Assembly: GCA_016169945.1 (NCBI GenBank)
Contig: JADLSH010000388.1
Location: forward strand, 3,856,501 to 3,920,500
Direction: 5' to 3'
DNA: 64,000 nt
Source of the DNA: Trachythela sp. YZ-2020
Lineage: Eukaryota; Cnidaria; Anthozoa; Malacalcyonacea; Clavulariidae
Shown here: positions 32,901 through 44,720 of the stretch, one piece after another
Layout: the number at the start of each line of letters is the position of its first letter
Numbering within the stretch: the first letter of the stretch is position 1
Notes under the pieces: generated by a model
Databases searched by the model: none
What the model was told of the DNA's origin: nothing
The model's input: only the letters and a program-made list of their open reading frames with translations
Position numbers and translations under genes: made by a program

Positions 32901-34837
32901 ATCTGTCTGCTTGTATAACACTGTGTTACAAAGGCCAAAATATTTACGCAGGGTCCGAGACAATATATATTAAATAGTACTTTTCAGGTTAAACTTTGTA
33001 ATTTGTATACTTCAAATTTTATATTATATATATTTAGTAATTTCTCCTTTGTAACTGCATAGGCATAGAATACTTCGAAAGGTTATAAGAATGCTTGAAT
33101 ATAATATAAAATACAAGTGAAAACGAATAATGGCCGGAAACGAAGGCTTAAACGCCCCTACATATTAAAATACTTGGCAATAATTTTGGTTGTTCCCCAT
33201 GTAAGGCTATGAAATATCATAATCCGATGGCAATGGCCCCCTAAAGTATGTTTTCATAACAAAATTTGACCTTTCGTCGCTGCTGACAACATTTGTGGCC
33301 GCCAATTTACGTCCGTGCTACTCGATACAGGCGTTTACCGATGGTTTCCGTTTTCCGCGGTTAGCTAGAATCGCCATGCATGAGTCAATCTTTAGTCAGC
33401 CTATTTTGACCCCATGACTTAATCTGTTAAACTTTTCAAGCGTGTTTATAGGATAAAGCACGAGTCTTAAAAACTTATTGGTCTTTGATAGTTAATTTAG
33501 CAATATACGGCTACAGCATTCAGTTTTAATCACAATACGTCAATAGATTCACAAATTTTAGTGGCTAGACTAATAGACAAAAGATGGAATTTGAAAATCC
33601 ATCGTGCTACACAAAGGGTTAGCTGGTACTAGATTTCACGCTAATAAATGATCTAATTTGTTAAAATTTAAACATTCTATATAACATTAGTTACTTTTGG
33701 GTAAAATTCTACAGTTTTAGCGCTAAAATATAGAAATATAAACCATCATACGCATGTGTAACATTTAGAACACACTAACCGGAAACGCTTGGAAATGTGT
33801 TTACAAATGAAGCCTTAGGGTAAAACCATGTGTAAATTTGGGAAAAGATCACTATTTCTACTAAAATTTCAAGGGAATATACTAAAGTATGGTCGTATAA
33901 TATTCTATGACGCTTAAAACGAAAAAAAGGAAGGAAATTGCACTTATAAGAAGCGATTTAAGAGCACTTGAACTTCTTACAATACTTTGCCTTCGAGCGA
34001 ATTTACATCAGAACCGGAAACCGGATATGACGTCATGGTACCCAACCTAGAACTAGCCTCATGAGAGAACAATGTGAAACAACAACAATAACACGAAATC
34101 GAATAAAAATTGTTTAAAAACTTACGATCTAAGCCTCCTATATATCTCATATCGACTTCACAATGGCCCCAGACTGCCGAGACGATAGGGTACACAGTTT
34201 TTCCTTTGAGACCCCGAAAAGCGACGCCGTAAAACTGTTCGTTTGCTTCAAAAGACAATGTCCCTTCTTCCATGTCTAAAACCACTCTCACGCATTCGGG
34301 AGTTGTAAAGTTATCGTTCGTATCGGGGTAGTTAATTTTTGAAATGTCCTTTTCGTCATGGTATAGTTTATTTCGTCCGATATCCCAACCCCAACTCTCG
34401 GTGTTGTTCCCCACTAACGTTTGATACCCGGTACACTGTAATGGGGCTTTTGACGTAGCGATTCCTACAACTGCGTGTGTACCGCGTTGTCTTGTCGGCC
34501 ATCGCACTTCCCAAACGTGGAAACCTCTCTTATAGCCAATTTTTCCTCTGACACAATCAGTACTTTGCGCAACTGGATGTCGATGTAAGACGTATGGATT
34601 GTCTTCCTTTATGAATACATTTGACGATTTGTCCTCTGGGTTCCATGCGTGTGTTCGCGTTATTTCATCTGTTAACTTAGGTCGATCTAAGATTATGTCT
34701 AACTTCTCCGGTCTAGCCTGCGTGATGGGGCTAGGCTTCGAAGGTACAGTGACGACGCTTATGTTCTTGTATCTTTGTAATCGGCTCTCGCTCGTTTCCA
34801 TGTTTGATCGTTTGGTTGATGAAATTCTCGCGCCCAT
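29903..34837 (-). CDS. SPSB1: SPRY domain-containing SOCS box protein (SPSB1/SPSB4 type)
   Basis: Two exons: 34126-34837 (start) and 29903-30045 (stop), phase-1 junction, 284 residues. SPSB proteins use the SPRY domain to bind short motifs in targets such as iNOS and Par-4. The C-terminal SOCS box recruits Elongin B/C and Cullin-5 for ubiquitination. The first exon holds the SPRY domain with SPSB1/4-family signatures: [59 protein letters not shown]. The second encodes the SOCS box ([17 protein letters not shown], then [13 protein letters not shown]). The splice falls at GLD/PEP, and the spliced protein reads [16 protein letters not shown], the family motif. The start at 34837 (MGAR) matches the MG start of vertebrate SPSB1; the frame stays open upstream to a GTG at 34894. 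Length matches the family (about 270-280). SPSB1 versus SPSB4 cannot be resolved. Confidence 0.93.
30046..34125 (-). other. 4.1-kb intron of the SPSB gene
   Basis: No other gene was recognised. It contains a (TA)n tract at 30106-30122. A segment at 30480-30580 (AATTTAGGCAGTATTCTTCA ... ACCCTTTCGTCAGCAGG) is shared with 60180-60760. A long non-repetitive AT-rich block (30700-33950) lacks the MITEs common elsewhere in the window. Confidence 0.6.
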
Positions 34838-35237
34838 TCTATATGGCAAATAACGTGCCGCCCGTCTTTCGTTTAAGCAAGCCAACTTGTTCACGAATAG
34901 CGAAACTAAATGTCGCCCAAAGACCGTTGTATTCTTTTTAATACGAAACGAAAAGCGTTCGCGTTTATACTTTCATTCGAGACGAGCTTAAACACAATAT
35001 ACAATGAGCCCGCGGAGATTTTTGTCGATACGACAACACGCGATGTAATTTCTTTGAGATTTATTACGATTTCGTTCGTATTTAGCGTTCTACTAAACAC
35101 ACATTTATTCTGAAAGGCTTTATAGATATATACGAGTCCTTATTCAGTTATTCTTTGTCAATCTTTTGTGAATTTGCCAGAATTCAACACGGCTCGCCGA
35201 CTTGTTTGAATGACTGAATTTTCCGCTTATGCTTCTC

Positions 35238-35245
35238 TATTTATA
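35238..35245 (-). promoter_or_regulatory. Candidate TATA box for the SPSB gene
   Basis: TATAAATA on the minus strand, about 400 nt upstream of the start codon, between GC-richer flanks. It would give a 5' UTR of roughly 370 nt. Position-based inference only. Confidence 0.35.
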
Positions 35246-35399
35246 CACAGCAAGGAAAACCCCGCAATCTCTCGGCTGAACAAAGAAGCATGTCATGCAA
35301 CTTCCGGCACGTGTTGTCGTTCGCTTCGCTTTGTCGCCACGACATTGGAAGCAATCGTGCGTGAAACGGTGATGAAAGGCCCCACAAGATTATGTTTTC

Positions 35400-37343
35400 A
35401 CACGCCATCTTTTGTGTAGTTATAACAGATTTGCCTTTAATGGCCTCTTAAATATATTTCGTGCTCATCTCGCCTGTTAGAATATGGGAAAACCGAACGG
35501 TGTATTGTGAGCATAAAGTTTATTATAGAATAAAGAATAGCGCGTAGTTCATAGTAAAAACTCGATATCATATTCGATATTCTCCTAATGATTTATACTC
35601 ATGCTGGCTCTGAAATGTATACTGGATAGCTCTATAGTTCTAATATACTTGGTCGTAATGCCCCTTAAATATATTTCGTGTTTTTATCGATCGCCTGGGA
35701 AAAACCCAACTCTTTATTTTCTAGTGATCGTATAGATTACTGAATTTCGAAACCGCATAGTGTTTGTTCATAGGTTTTTTCACACTATGACTACATCGTA
35801 TCATCGAGTATCGTGTTCTCCTGATATGAATGGCCCAAAAATAGGGAGTCGAAACACTTGGCCAACGCGTGAAATTAATAAGTCGCGAGAATATCTCGTG
35901 CGCTACGGTCAGCCTGGTTCCCTGAGTATGAAACTCTATGAAGGTTCATCCGGCTTCAAATACAGTGTTAGCCAGGCTTTCTGTGACCACTGTGACAGTA
36001 CCGCAAACGTTTTCTGTTAATATTCTGGCATGTAGCTAACTGGACATGGATGGAAAACGAAGCGGCGTAATTGCCATATATGCTGCGGTTTTGTAGGATC
36101 AAACGACCTGAAAAATATAACAAGAACTTCGACGTTTTGAGCGAACGCCCTTCGTCTGGACGGCCATTGCGGCCTAGTATCCAGCGCGTCAGTCTAAATG
36201 GCCGAATTTATTCACTATACATATGGTCAGAGATGCAAAAAGTCTTCGGGTATGCGGGTACCACCTGCGAGGAAGGTTTACTGACATTGAGGAAGGTTGA
36301 AAGTGAAACACTTAATAAAACATTGCAAAGCCGCAGTAAGTACTAGACTAGTCAGTCTAGTGCAGTATTTATAGTGGCAACAGTCGGCACTCAGTCAGAC
36401 TAGCAGTACTGCAATGACCAACTGGCAAACTTATACCCAGACAAAAGCCTGCACGTCGGAAAATTTCCAGCTATTTTGAGGAAGGTTGGGAAAACCCAAA
36501 TCCTTCCCGGATATGCAGCAACTCTGTATATGGTTAAACTTTACAACCCTTACCCTCCAAGCTCTTGTCAAGCTAACATTTGCATTGTCAACCAACTGCT
36601 ATTTAGTTCATTTGTTTCTCCCTATCTTCACTTAGCTGTTTTGTTTGTTTGTTTCATTCTTTGTTTCTATTTCATTCATTCAGTTTGTCCTTCTTTCTTT
36701 CTTTCTCAAGATATGGTCGTGTGGTAAAATACTTTTCCAGTCCTGGTGTTAGCTAGGTTTTTACTATGAATATGTTACCATATTCCGCTGTTGATAGCTC
36801 CGAAATAGATTTGAAGCAATGTCAGTCAGAAATTTCGTTGTAAGTCGTAGCAAAAAATGCCCTGGTAGCATGACCTTCGGTAGTGCATGGTGACAAGTAA
36901 CGAAGTAAATGTACTTCGTTACTGTACTTGAGTATTTTTTTGACAAGTGGGCATGCAACGAAGCACGTTTTTGGCAGAGTACTTTTAGTCGTTTTATGAA
37001 GTAACGTTTTACTTCGTTATTTTCATTTTGTGGCGAAGTATTTTGTCACTTTCGTTAGTTTTGTCTGATTTATTCCTGAAAGTAAACTAAAAATAGACAG
37101 AGAAACCAAATCAATTTCGAATGACCATTAGCAGAGCGATCTTGACAATTAGTTGATGCATGTGTAGTCGCTGATCACCAGTGGATCCCACTATTCGAGC
37201 CTTTCTCCTTTTCGCTAGATCGATCGAGTACGTTCTAGAGAGTCACGCACATTCAACCGTAACTTTGGAATAGCCTGTTAGATAAGCATTTGTCATGTCC
37301 ATTTTGATCAGATTTATGTGACTATTGTTGACTGAGTATTATT
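35400..37343. other. Gene-free stretch with repeat remnants
   Basis: 35610-35655 is a fragment of the dispersed TATACTGGATAG repeat. 36124-36160 carries the CTTCGACGTTTTGAGCGAA motif (see findings). 36885-37050 is an AACGAAGTAAATGTACTTCG-type inverted region, probably an old hAT-like MITE. Open frames here (for example 35760-36020 and 36071-36346) match nothing recognised. Confidence 0.5.
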
Positions 37344-37677
37344 AGATTGGTTTCATATCAATCGAGACGATCGTAATAGTGTCAATATATCTCTACAATC
37401 TGTGAAGACCACTGGTGAAGACTGATTTGTATACAACACATCAAAGACAAGCTCGACTCCAGACTATTTCACATCGACGACCATGAGCTGTATTGCATTA
37501 TGATCCGATTTGAACCCTCTTATCCCGGGTGTAGATTGGTTTCATTTCAGTCGAGACGATCGCGATCATGTCCAGGTAACCGATGTAATACAGTGTCAAT
37601 ATATCTATGCAATCTGTATACAGCACCAAAGACAAGCTTACACTCCAGACTATTTCACTTCGATGACCATGAGCTTG
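37344..37677 (+). repeat. Tandem duplication, about 147-bp unit
   Basis: 37344-37490 and 37533-37677 share AGATTGGTTTCAT, TCGAGACGATCG, GTGTCAATATATCT, CAAAGACAAGCT and CCAGACTATTTCAC...GACCATGAGC in the same order, with small indels. Confidence 0.85.
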
Positions 37678-37679
37678 GT

Positions 37680-40600
37680 CACAACATCCACGACCAAAAA
37701 TAAGTCAGGGTTATCTGTGCAGGTGATCATTAGACCAGGACTTGAAAGCCGCACTGACAAGTACACTTTCCAAACATGCTTGAGTAAAACTTTTCTGAAT
37801 CGGTTGAGTCCTGTCTTAACCATCTGATAGTGTGTTAAATTCATATGTTGGTTGATACAACACTATTACCGATATATTTCAATGAATAGTGTTTGACCGT
37901 TGTCCTTGGGTTACTGTCTACCATTTCGTCCACCATGTTTAAACTCTCGGCCCTAATTCTGACATTCACGTGACCATGTTAGGAGATCATGCAATTTTGA
38001 ATTGAAATTAAGTATTACTGACGTAATCCACAACCAGGTGCTATTGTTTGACTTTTATACAAAAATTTTAATTTGTGATGCCGAAAATATTTGTGTAGGA
38101 GGATAACGAACCCTCTTAAAACTATAGTTTCACGTATATATATATATATTGGCTTTTGAAAACATGGCTGAACAGCTTTACTTGAGCTTTTCAGTTGAGC
38201 AAAACCCGCTTTAAGTTTGCACGGTACGTATACCCGCCACCGTGGGAACGTCGAAATATACGCGCAATGTAGAATACCATTTACTTAATGACGTTATTTT
38301 CTGCATTTCTTCATTCTACTTTTTCTCGTTACACAATGGACTTTGTCTACCATTTTGTATTCGTGAGAAACTGGTTTAATCAATTCTCGGTTTGCACATA
38401 ACCCACTTCATGTTACCTGGGTGCCAAAATGGCTGATTCTTTATAATGATAAAGACAAAACAAAAACCGAAAAATAAAACCCAAGTATGGACGTACTAAA
38501 CCAGTTGAATATATTTTGAATAATATGCAGGCGTCACAAACCGCCAATAGATTCTTTACTCGCATGATGTTGATGCTATCTCACCAGTATAGTTGTGTTG
38601 TGACGTCAGTATATTAATTAGGTCCAGTATTGTGACACATTTAAATGCTGCTTGTATCAAAATGTTTCGAAAACTCACACAGCTATACATTGTAAAAGGT
38701 TTACTTTCACTATAAATGGATGAGTTCTTATACATGCCAGACGAGCTTCAATACCCTATATTAAATATTTCCGAAATATTCTGCGAACAGACCCATATGG
38801 CTGCGACTGCCTTGCGTGCGTACATGAGAGTCAGCACATAGCAGCAGCATACGTCTTAAAAACATCCTGGTCTACGTAATAAACCTATAATCAGCTAACG
38901 CATGTTCGTGCCCGTTGGCATGCACCCAGCTTGAATTTTTCATATAACCCACATGCCTATAGTTACCACAGTTCGATTCTGGAAAGTATACAAGTAATCA
39001 AGTATTAAGTTAAATTAAATATGTAAGTTAATTGGATGGCAACAGCTATAAACACACGTTATCTCATTATTATATCTATCGAAGGGTTGCTCTAACAATA
39101 GATCTGTATCACCTGTGATGTCACCTAGCAAGAACTTTGTTGGGATCACACTTCTTCATGTCCCCATGGTAATTTTTCTGTTTTGAATGGATTCTATTTG
39201 CATCGGTGTCATGCTGCCCACGCTGTGAACTCCTGCCACTTGAACCAACCTACGTATATATATACTTGGTTTAAGCGGATTATAAGCAGATGTTCTGGTT
39301 TGTGAAACGTGCATGAACGCCTCAATTCTCAGTGGAAATATTTAATGAGTGGGTTGCTCATATAAGAATGGCTTTGCCGGGTTAGCCTTATTCAGCGAAA
39401 CAGTATTAAGTGGGCAACAATTTAATAAAATATATATAAATAGAAAATTAGCAGTAAAAAAGAGAAATAAACCCGACAAATAAATTAAAGCATCTTGAAA
39501 TTAAAACCCAAGACCAAGATATATACTAATATTAAACGTAAGAGATGTAAATTGTCAAGGGGTTTACAAATAGGTATAAGAGCTCGTTGTGTTTCAAACG
39601 CAAACGTGGGGTCCTGTGTATAGTATCTCATATCATTATTTCCAATGGAAACAATTTTTGAAATCCATACTACTGTATGGCAATAATATGGATACTGATG
39701 CCATTTTCATACTATTTCCAACAACAGGGACAGAAGTATTTCCAAAGTAAGGATTTTGCCTAATTCGGCAGACGACAGGCAATATTAATGATGTTAAATA
39801 TTTACTTACCTAGGGATGTCTTCATCGCAAAACTTCATCTTTCACCTATGGATATCAACAGCAAAATTTCAATAAATAGTTAGTAAAATTAACTTTCAAG
39901 AAAAAAAAGTCAGGAATTTAACCATGGCTCCCGCCTTTTTCGTTTTCCGAACCTACAGTATATACAGCTAATAGTAGAAGGTGAGTTTTCTACTATCACT
40001 ATTACTACTAGTTCTATCGAACGAGATGCCAAAAATCTTGAGTATACAGCTAATTCAATTAAGGTTGTGTGCTCTTGAAGTCAAAACTCAAAATTGCCAA
40101 ACCCAATTACGAAAAGAACCAAAAAGGGAAATGCCCTGGGAACAAGCACATTGGACTTGCATATGTAATCGCATATGAATGTGGGTGGGGGGGGGGCATG
40201 GAAGTTGTGTTTTGCAAAATGCTACGAATAAACAGAAGCATAAAGGAAGAGCCATAAACACGTCCATTGCGCTTTTCATTTAGTTTGACATTTCAGTTGA
40301 TATTAATTTGCGCAATATATATATAAATAAATCTTTAATAAATCATTTTCGCACTTAAAGGTTGACGTTTTGCGGTTGTGACACTGCGCATGAAACCTGC
40401 ACGCATTCAAGATATGATTTAGTCTGAAATAAAGTTAATAAGCTTCGGGTATTTAGGATCAAACTACATTCAACATGAACTTCAACGTTTCCAGCGAAGC
40501 GCCGAAGGCTCTCTCGTGGCCTATCGTGTCTAAACCTATCTTGGCGTGTTTGTAGTAATTGAAAAACAGGATCATTAGCTGTCGATAACGATGTTAACCA

Positions 40601-41799
40601 CCCGCCCACCTCCAGCAATGAAAAGCGATGGGATTAACAACTACTCCAAAGTATTGATTGCGATATGAACCCAGCCCAGTGGAACGCCGGCCGAAACGAA
40701 AAATTCACGCAATTTTATATCGGCCAAAAGCGAAGGGATAATTTTTCATTTATTGTTGACTTAAGTTTGGCCCGATTTATACTATTAACTCATTATCCGT
40801 CTGTGCATATCGTTCATCTGACCAGTCGTCCGACTTAGTGTAAACACAACTGCATGCACAAGCGTGGGATGAAAGCGTTATCAATACTGCGGTTGACTGT
40901 TGTGTAAAACTACCTGAAAAATACAATGAGAACTTCGACGTTTCGAGCGAAGGCCTTCGTCTGGAAGTTGTCTACCCACACTGGCACCGCACGTTATCAA
41001 TACTGATTATATGCTAGCTTTGCCGGTTTGGGAACACTCATGCATGTTTGATATTTTCATGATATAAGTGTTTTTATACTTATAGTCTTTATAGCGATTT
41101 GTTCGACATTTAAGCAACATGAATTCGTTTTTCGTACGGAGGTTGTAGCAAGATTGTTCATCTGACACTATCGAGTTGAATAGTTCAGCCACTTCTTAGT
41201 TTCTCGGCGGTCTTTCAAGAAGATTATAGAAAGTATAAACTATATTTTTGGCAAAGAAAGAAGTATTTCAAGTATGATGCAACCATTCGGTTTGCTCAAT
41301 ACAAATTAAACAATCTAATTTGACCTTGTTTACTGCGGACAGCGAAGTCGGTCATTTGCTTTGCGGATGCGGTTTCCTTCCGTGAGCAGTTATTATCACA
41401 GTCCTGCGTGGTTGCGTGCGCGGTACGTTCTGGTGTTGATTGCAATATAGTGTATGTGCCTTGCACCTCTGGGTATCGATTTCTGCGACATGCAATTGTC
41501 TGGTTATAACCGAACAGAGAACTTCACTTTATCTTTACATTATCTTTCAAAGATGGTTTTATCAACTGTTACTGAATAGAAGACTCAGAACTAACGTGCG
41601 CCTCTAAGATGAATGAACTTCATTTCAAAACCTCAAAAGAGTAAATTTCTACATTATTAATGGTAACAGTATTCGTTCTTCCCAATGGCCTTTTATAAGT
41701 AGGTTATTAATATATTTACAATAAAACAAGATGAGATACTAAGTATTTAATAGAGAGGCCGTAGTCATGTTATGGAGTTACCCATTTCACTATACAAGT
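37680..41799. other. Gene-free stretch
   Basis: No supported gene. A (TA)n run lies at 38136-38150. Motifs of the CTTCGACGTTTCGAGCGAAG family lie at 40477-40515 and 40921-40964. A minus-strand exon-like segment at 39125-39249 is listed separately. Confidence 0.5.
39125..39249 (-). other. Possible exon, unidentified
   Basis: Bounded by an acceptor (TATATATACGTAG) and a weak donor (CTAG-GTGACA), open over 41 codons, hydrophilic (NYHGDMKKCDPNKVLA near the end). A second short candidate ends at 39811 with donor CCTAG-GTAAGT. No family was recognised and it may be chance. Confidence 0.2.
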
Positions 41800-42215
41800 C
41801 AAATAATAATAAAGACTTTATTTCAACTGTTAAAAATCCCATCAACAAAGCTGCTGGTATAAACGGGAGAACAACGTTACACTTATTTTATATACATATA
41901 AAGTTATAAACATGCATATTCTTATACACTACAAATATGAGACCTATTGTCAAGTTCTAAAAGATGCGTATAAACAGTACGTTTAAATTTTGAGAAGGAT
42001 ATCATTCTCTAATGTTAGTTAAAGGTAAAGAGTTCCAGTCTTTTGCACCAGCATACTTGAATGTTGATAATCCTCAAAGCACGATTCTGCAGTTTCTCGA
42101 CCCGCCTCGTTTGAATTGTTTCGCACTCATGCCAAACCGTTGAACCATAGTCCAAAATGGGTAGTATAGTTTGTTTGTAGATACGGAGTAAAATTACGCA
42201 AGGTGTTGGTAGCAC
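41800..42215 (-). mobile_element. Non-LTR retrotransposon 3' fragment
   Basis: The minus strand encodes YKQTILPILDYGSTVWHE, then VEKLQNRALRII, the post-RT signature of CR1/Jockey-like LINE ORF2 proteins. The 3' end is an ATTATTATT-like tail at about 41803. 5'-truncated and inactive. Confidence 0.8.
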
Positions 42216-42464
42216 GCCACAGTGCCAGTTGTGTGCCTAATTCAACCTCTGCGACTGGGCTTCGATTTCTGCAGTATGTATTTGTCTGGTTATAATTTAT
42301 CCTCAGCGACAGTCGCATGCGAGAAGAGTGCGATTGCATTTCTTCGTTTACTCCGTTTTCCTCTTGCATATGTGTATATAGCAGCACTGGAAAGTTATGT
42401 TCTCACACTTACATAGACTTAGTTAAATTAATAAACTGTTGTTTTAGTTCATTTCTTCCTGTTG

Positions 42465-42680
42465 TAATGGACAAATTAGGGATGACCCCTTACACTGGAT
42501 CTCGTAGGGAGAACAATTTGGAGCTGATATGACTTATCCAGTATAACAAAGTTAGTTTAGTGAGGTTGTACCTCATATATATACTGTAATATAACTGGAT
42601 GAATTTACTGGACCTCTTTATACAGTAGAGGGAATTAAGTTTAGTCAATCCAGTATAAATAAAGTCATTTTAGTTAAGGT
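42465..42680 (-). repeat. Dispersed 'TATACTGGATAG' repeat, reverse copies
   Basis: GGGATGACCCCTTACACTGG, GTAGGGAGAACA, ATCCAGTATAACAAAGTTAG, and a second set ending AATCCAGTATAAATAAAG. Confidence 0.75.
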
Positions 42681-43066
42681 TTCCATTGTAATAAACCGAA
42701 CAACTATAGGAGATAGGTAGCTCAATAGGTGCGATCCTGTCAATTGGAATGTGATTTCCCCGTATATAAACACCTACTTAACCAGGCTGGCGAAGGCTGG
42801 CTGCTTAAGAATTAAGATGCCGCCGTCAGCTATTGTTAGAAATTGGCAAATCGTCCCATTATTAAAGAGGGATGATATTTGCTCAAGCGGCAAGTCGATA
42901 TCATCACGTTTACCAGGCTCTTTCGCTTCGCGGGTGAGACCAGTTGCTTCCAAACCGCTCTTGAAGCCAATATTGATTGTATTGTATTGACACATGCATC
43001 GTCCATCTGGTTGACCATCCCTTTTAGTATAAACAGAAGTCGAACTATCCCGATGAAGTAGACGAA

Positions 43067-43351
43067 TATAAGAAAAAACTTTCTCCGAATATTAACATCT
43101 TGTAAACCCAAGATATGAGTGATTCAAAACGAGACACAAATGGCAGAAGGTGATATTTCAACTCTATTTCAAAGTCTTTGTCAAACCTACTATTTACAAA
43201 CGTGCTCAGATTTTTGTAGCTTTCTCAACTGATTACGTCATCTTCCTGTGTCCGTTTGGCCGCAATGACTTTGAAATAGAGTCGAAATATCACCTTGAAT
43301 TTTGTGTCTTGTTTTCAAATATTCGGAGTATGTTTTTTCTTATATTTCGTG
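43067..43351. mobile_element. Foldback/MITE-like inverted repeat
   Basis: The left arm (ATAAGAAAAAACTTTCTCCG ... AAACGAGACACAAATGGC ... AAGGTGATATTTC) is mirrored by GAAATATCACCTTGAATTTT, GTGTCTTGTTTTCAAATATT and CGGAGTATGTTTTTTCTTAT. Arms are about 110 bp, imperfect. Confidence 0.75.
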
Positions 43352-43381
43352 AAATCGTCTGCTGGTAAAGGATTTTGAACT

Positions 43382-43655
43382 AGCAATACTGGCAATAGTT
43401 GTGGCCTCGGTGGGAACATATTGTGTCTGATATTTTCGTATCTATATGCATAGAAGGAACATATATCCATCCTAGTATTTGTCTGAGTAGACGAATTACT
43501 ACTTCCAGTTGAAGCATAACTATGGTTGAAGTAGCAATACTGCCAAATGGATCGGGGAACAGTTATGCCTGATTTTTTCTGTATTTATATTATAATATAC
43601 ATAGTCATAGAAGAATCATTCGTACATTCGGCTGAGTGGACGAATTACCCATTCA
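43382..43655 (+). repeat. Tandem duplication, about 155-bp unit
   Basis: AGCAATACTGGCAATAG and AGCAATACTGCCAAATG start the two copies. Both continue through CATAGAAG and end GAGTAGACGAATTAC / GAGTGGACGAATTAC. Next to them, 43660-43745 looks like the A-rich 3' tail of a minus-strand LINE. Confidence 0.65.
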
Positions 43656-44319
43656 ATATGCATTGAATTGAATTGAAACCTTTATTTATACAGGGTAATA
43701 TAATCAGTAGTAAAAACTACTGCTATCAACTGGAGGTCTGGAGCCCTGCAGATAGTTAATCTTGATGGATATGATCCGTCTGTTTGCCACACGTTATACA
43801 CAGACGAGTTATCAGACTAGCTATCTTTTAATTTCTTTGTCCAAGTTCGTCCAGACGCCGGAACATCGCATTTGCATCCTCGTTGTAATCGGAGTTGCGC
43901 AGTTTGTAAGCGTGTCATGGCTAAAAATAAACCATAACGTATGGCTACTAAAGCACATGTTAAGATACGCTTGATCGCTTGGAGTCCTGTGTTTGTTGTG
44001 ATTTTGCAGCTCAGTGATCACAGACTGGTACCATGAGAGCGGATTATTAATTTTTAGTTTCGGAACAAAGCATTCATTTGGTGCTAAATTATCAGTTTAA
44101 TGTAAATATTTGGAAGAGATGTAATTACTTTTCACTGCTACCGAAAACGATATACGAATTGCTTGCACTTTTTGGATCATTAATTCAAACACCAGAAATA
44201 GAGTATTACTGTAGCCCATCAGTTCATTAAACGGCTTATCAGATCAATGACAGGTCACTTTCTACCTCAAAAGATTGCCGGTATAACATCATCTTTCCTT
44301 TGCTAAACTAAACAGTAAC

Positions 44320-44720
44320 TTTACTTACACTGGAATTCTGGATAACTCTATCAGTTGTAACAAAGCTGTTTCCCCTAGAGATAGTTGAGATACAGTAAGA
44401 ACCTTCTTTTATTAACGTTAGTCCAGTGTTACTTCCCTCGATTACTTCAATGTTACCGCAGTGGGAAACTGAACCGCTATCTTACTCAATTATACTGGAT
44501 AGTTCTAGTTTAGTTCTAACTAAACTGTTCTTTAATACTTAGAGGTTCAGTAAGGGTCATTCCCTATTAGTTACAGGAGTAAACTAAGCTAGCAGTTATT
44601 CTCTTTTTAATAGTATTCTACTGAAGTCGGTTCTTCCTAAAGATCCAGTAAGGATCACACCTTGTTGATTTTCAGTGTTGCTACAGGAGGAAAGGCTTCT
44701 TAGTTCTTACTGTATATGAC
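44320..44720 (+). repeat. Dispersed 'TATACTGGATAG' repeat, tandem-like copies
   Basis: Three to four consecutive copies, with AATTATACTGGATAGTTC, CTAAACTGTTCTTTAATAC, AGAGGTTCAGTAAGGGTCAT and GTGTTGCTACAGGAGGAAA. A further short copy lies at about 45865-45930. 44720-46380 shows no gene. Confidence 0.75.

Noticed and set aside
34715..34740. AGCCTGCGTGATGGGGCTAGG in the SPSB first exon as a MITE end
   Set aside because: It matches only the first 10 bases of the MITE end and lies in conserved coding sequence; coincidental.
42774..43111. Minus-strand open frames with a hydrophobic start, resembling a small secreted or RFamide-like precursor
   Set aside because: Only a GRF-like tripeptide with no amidation/cleavage pattern, and overlapping frames without splice support; the region merges into an inverted-repeat element.
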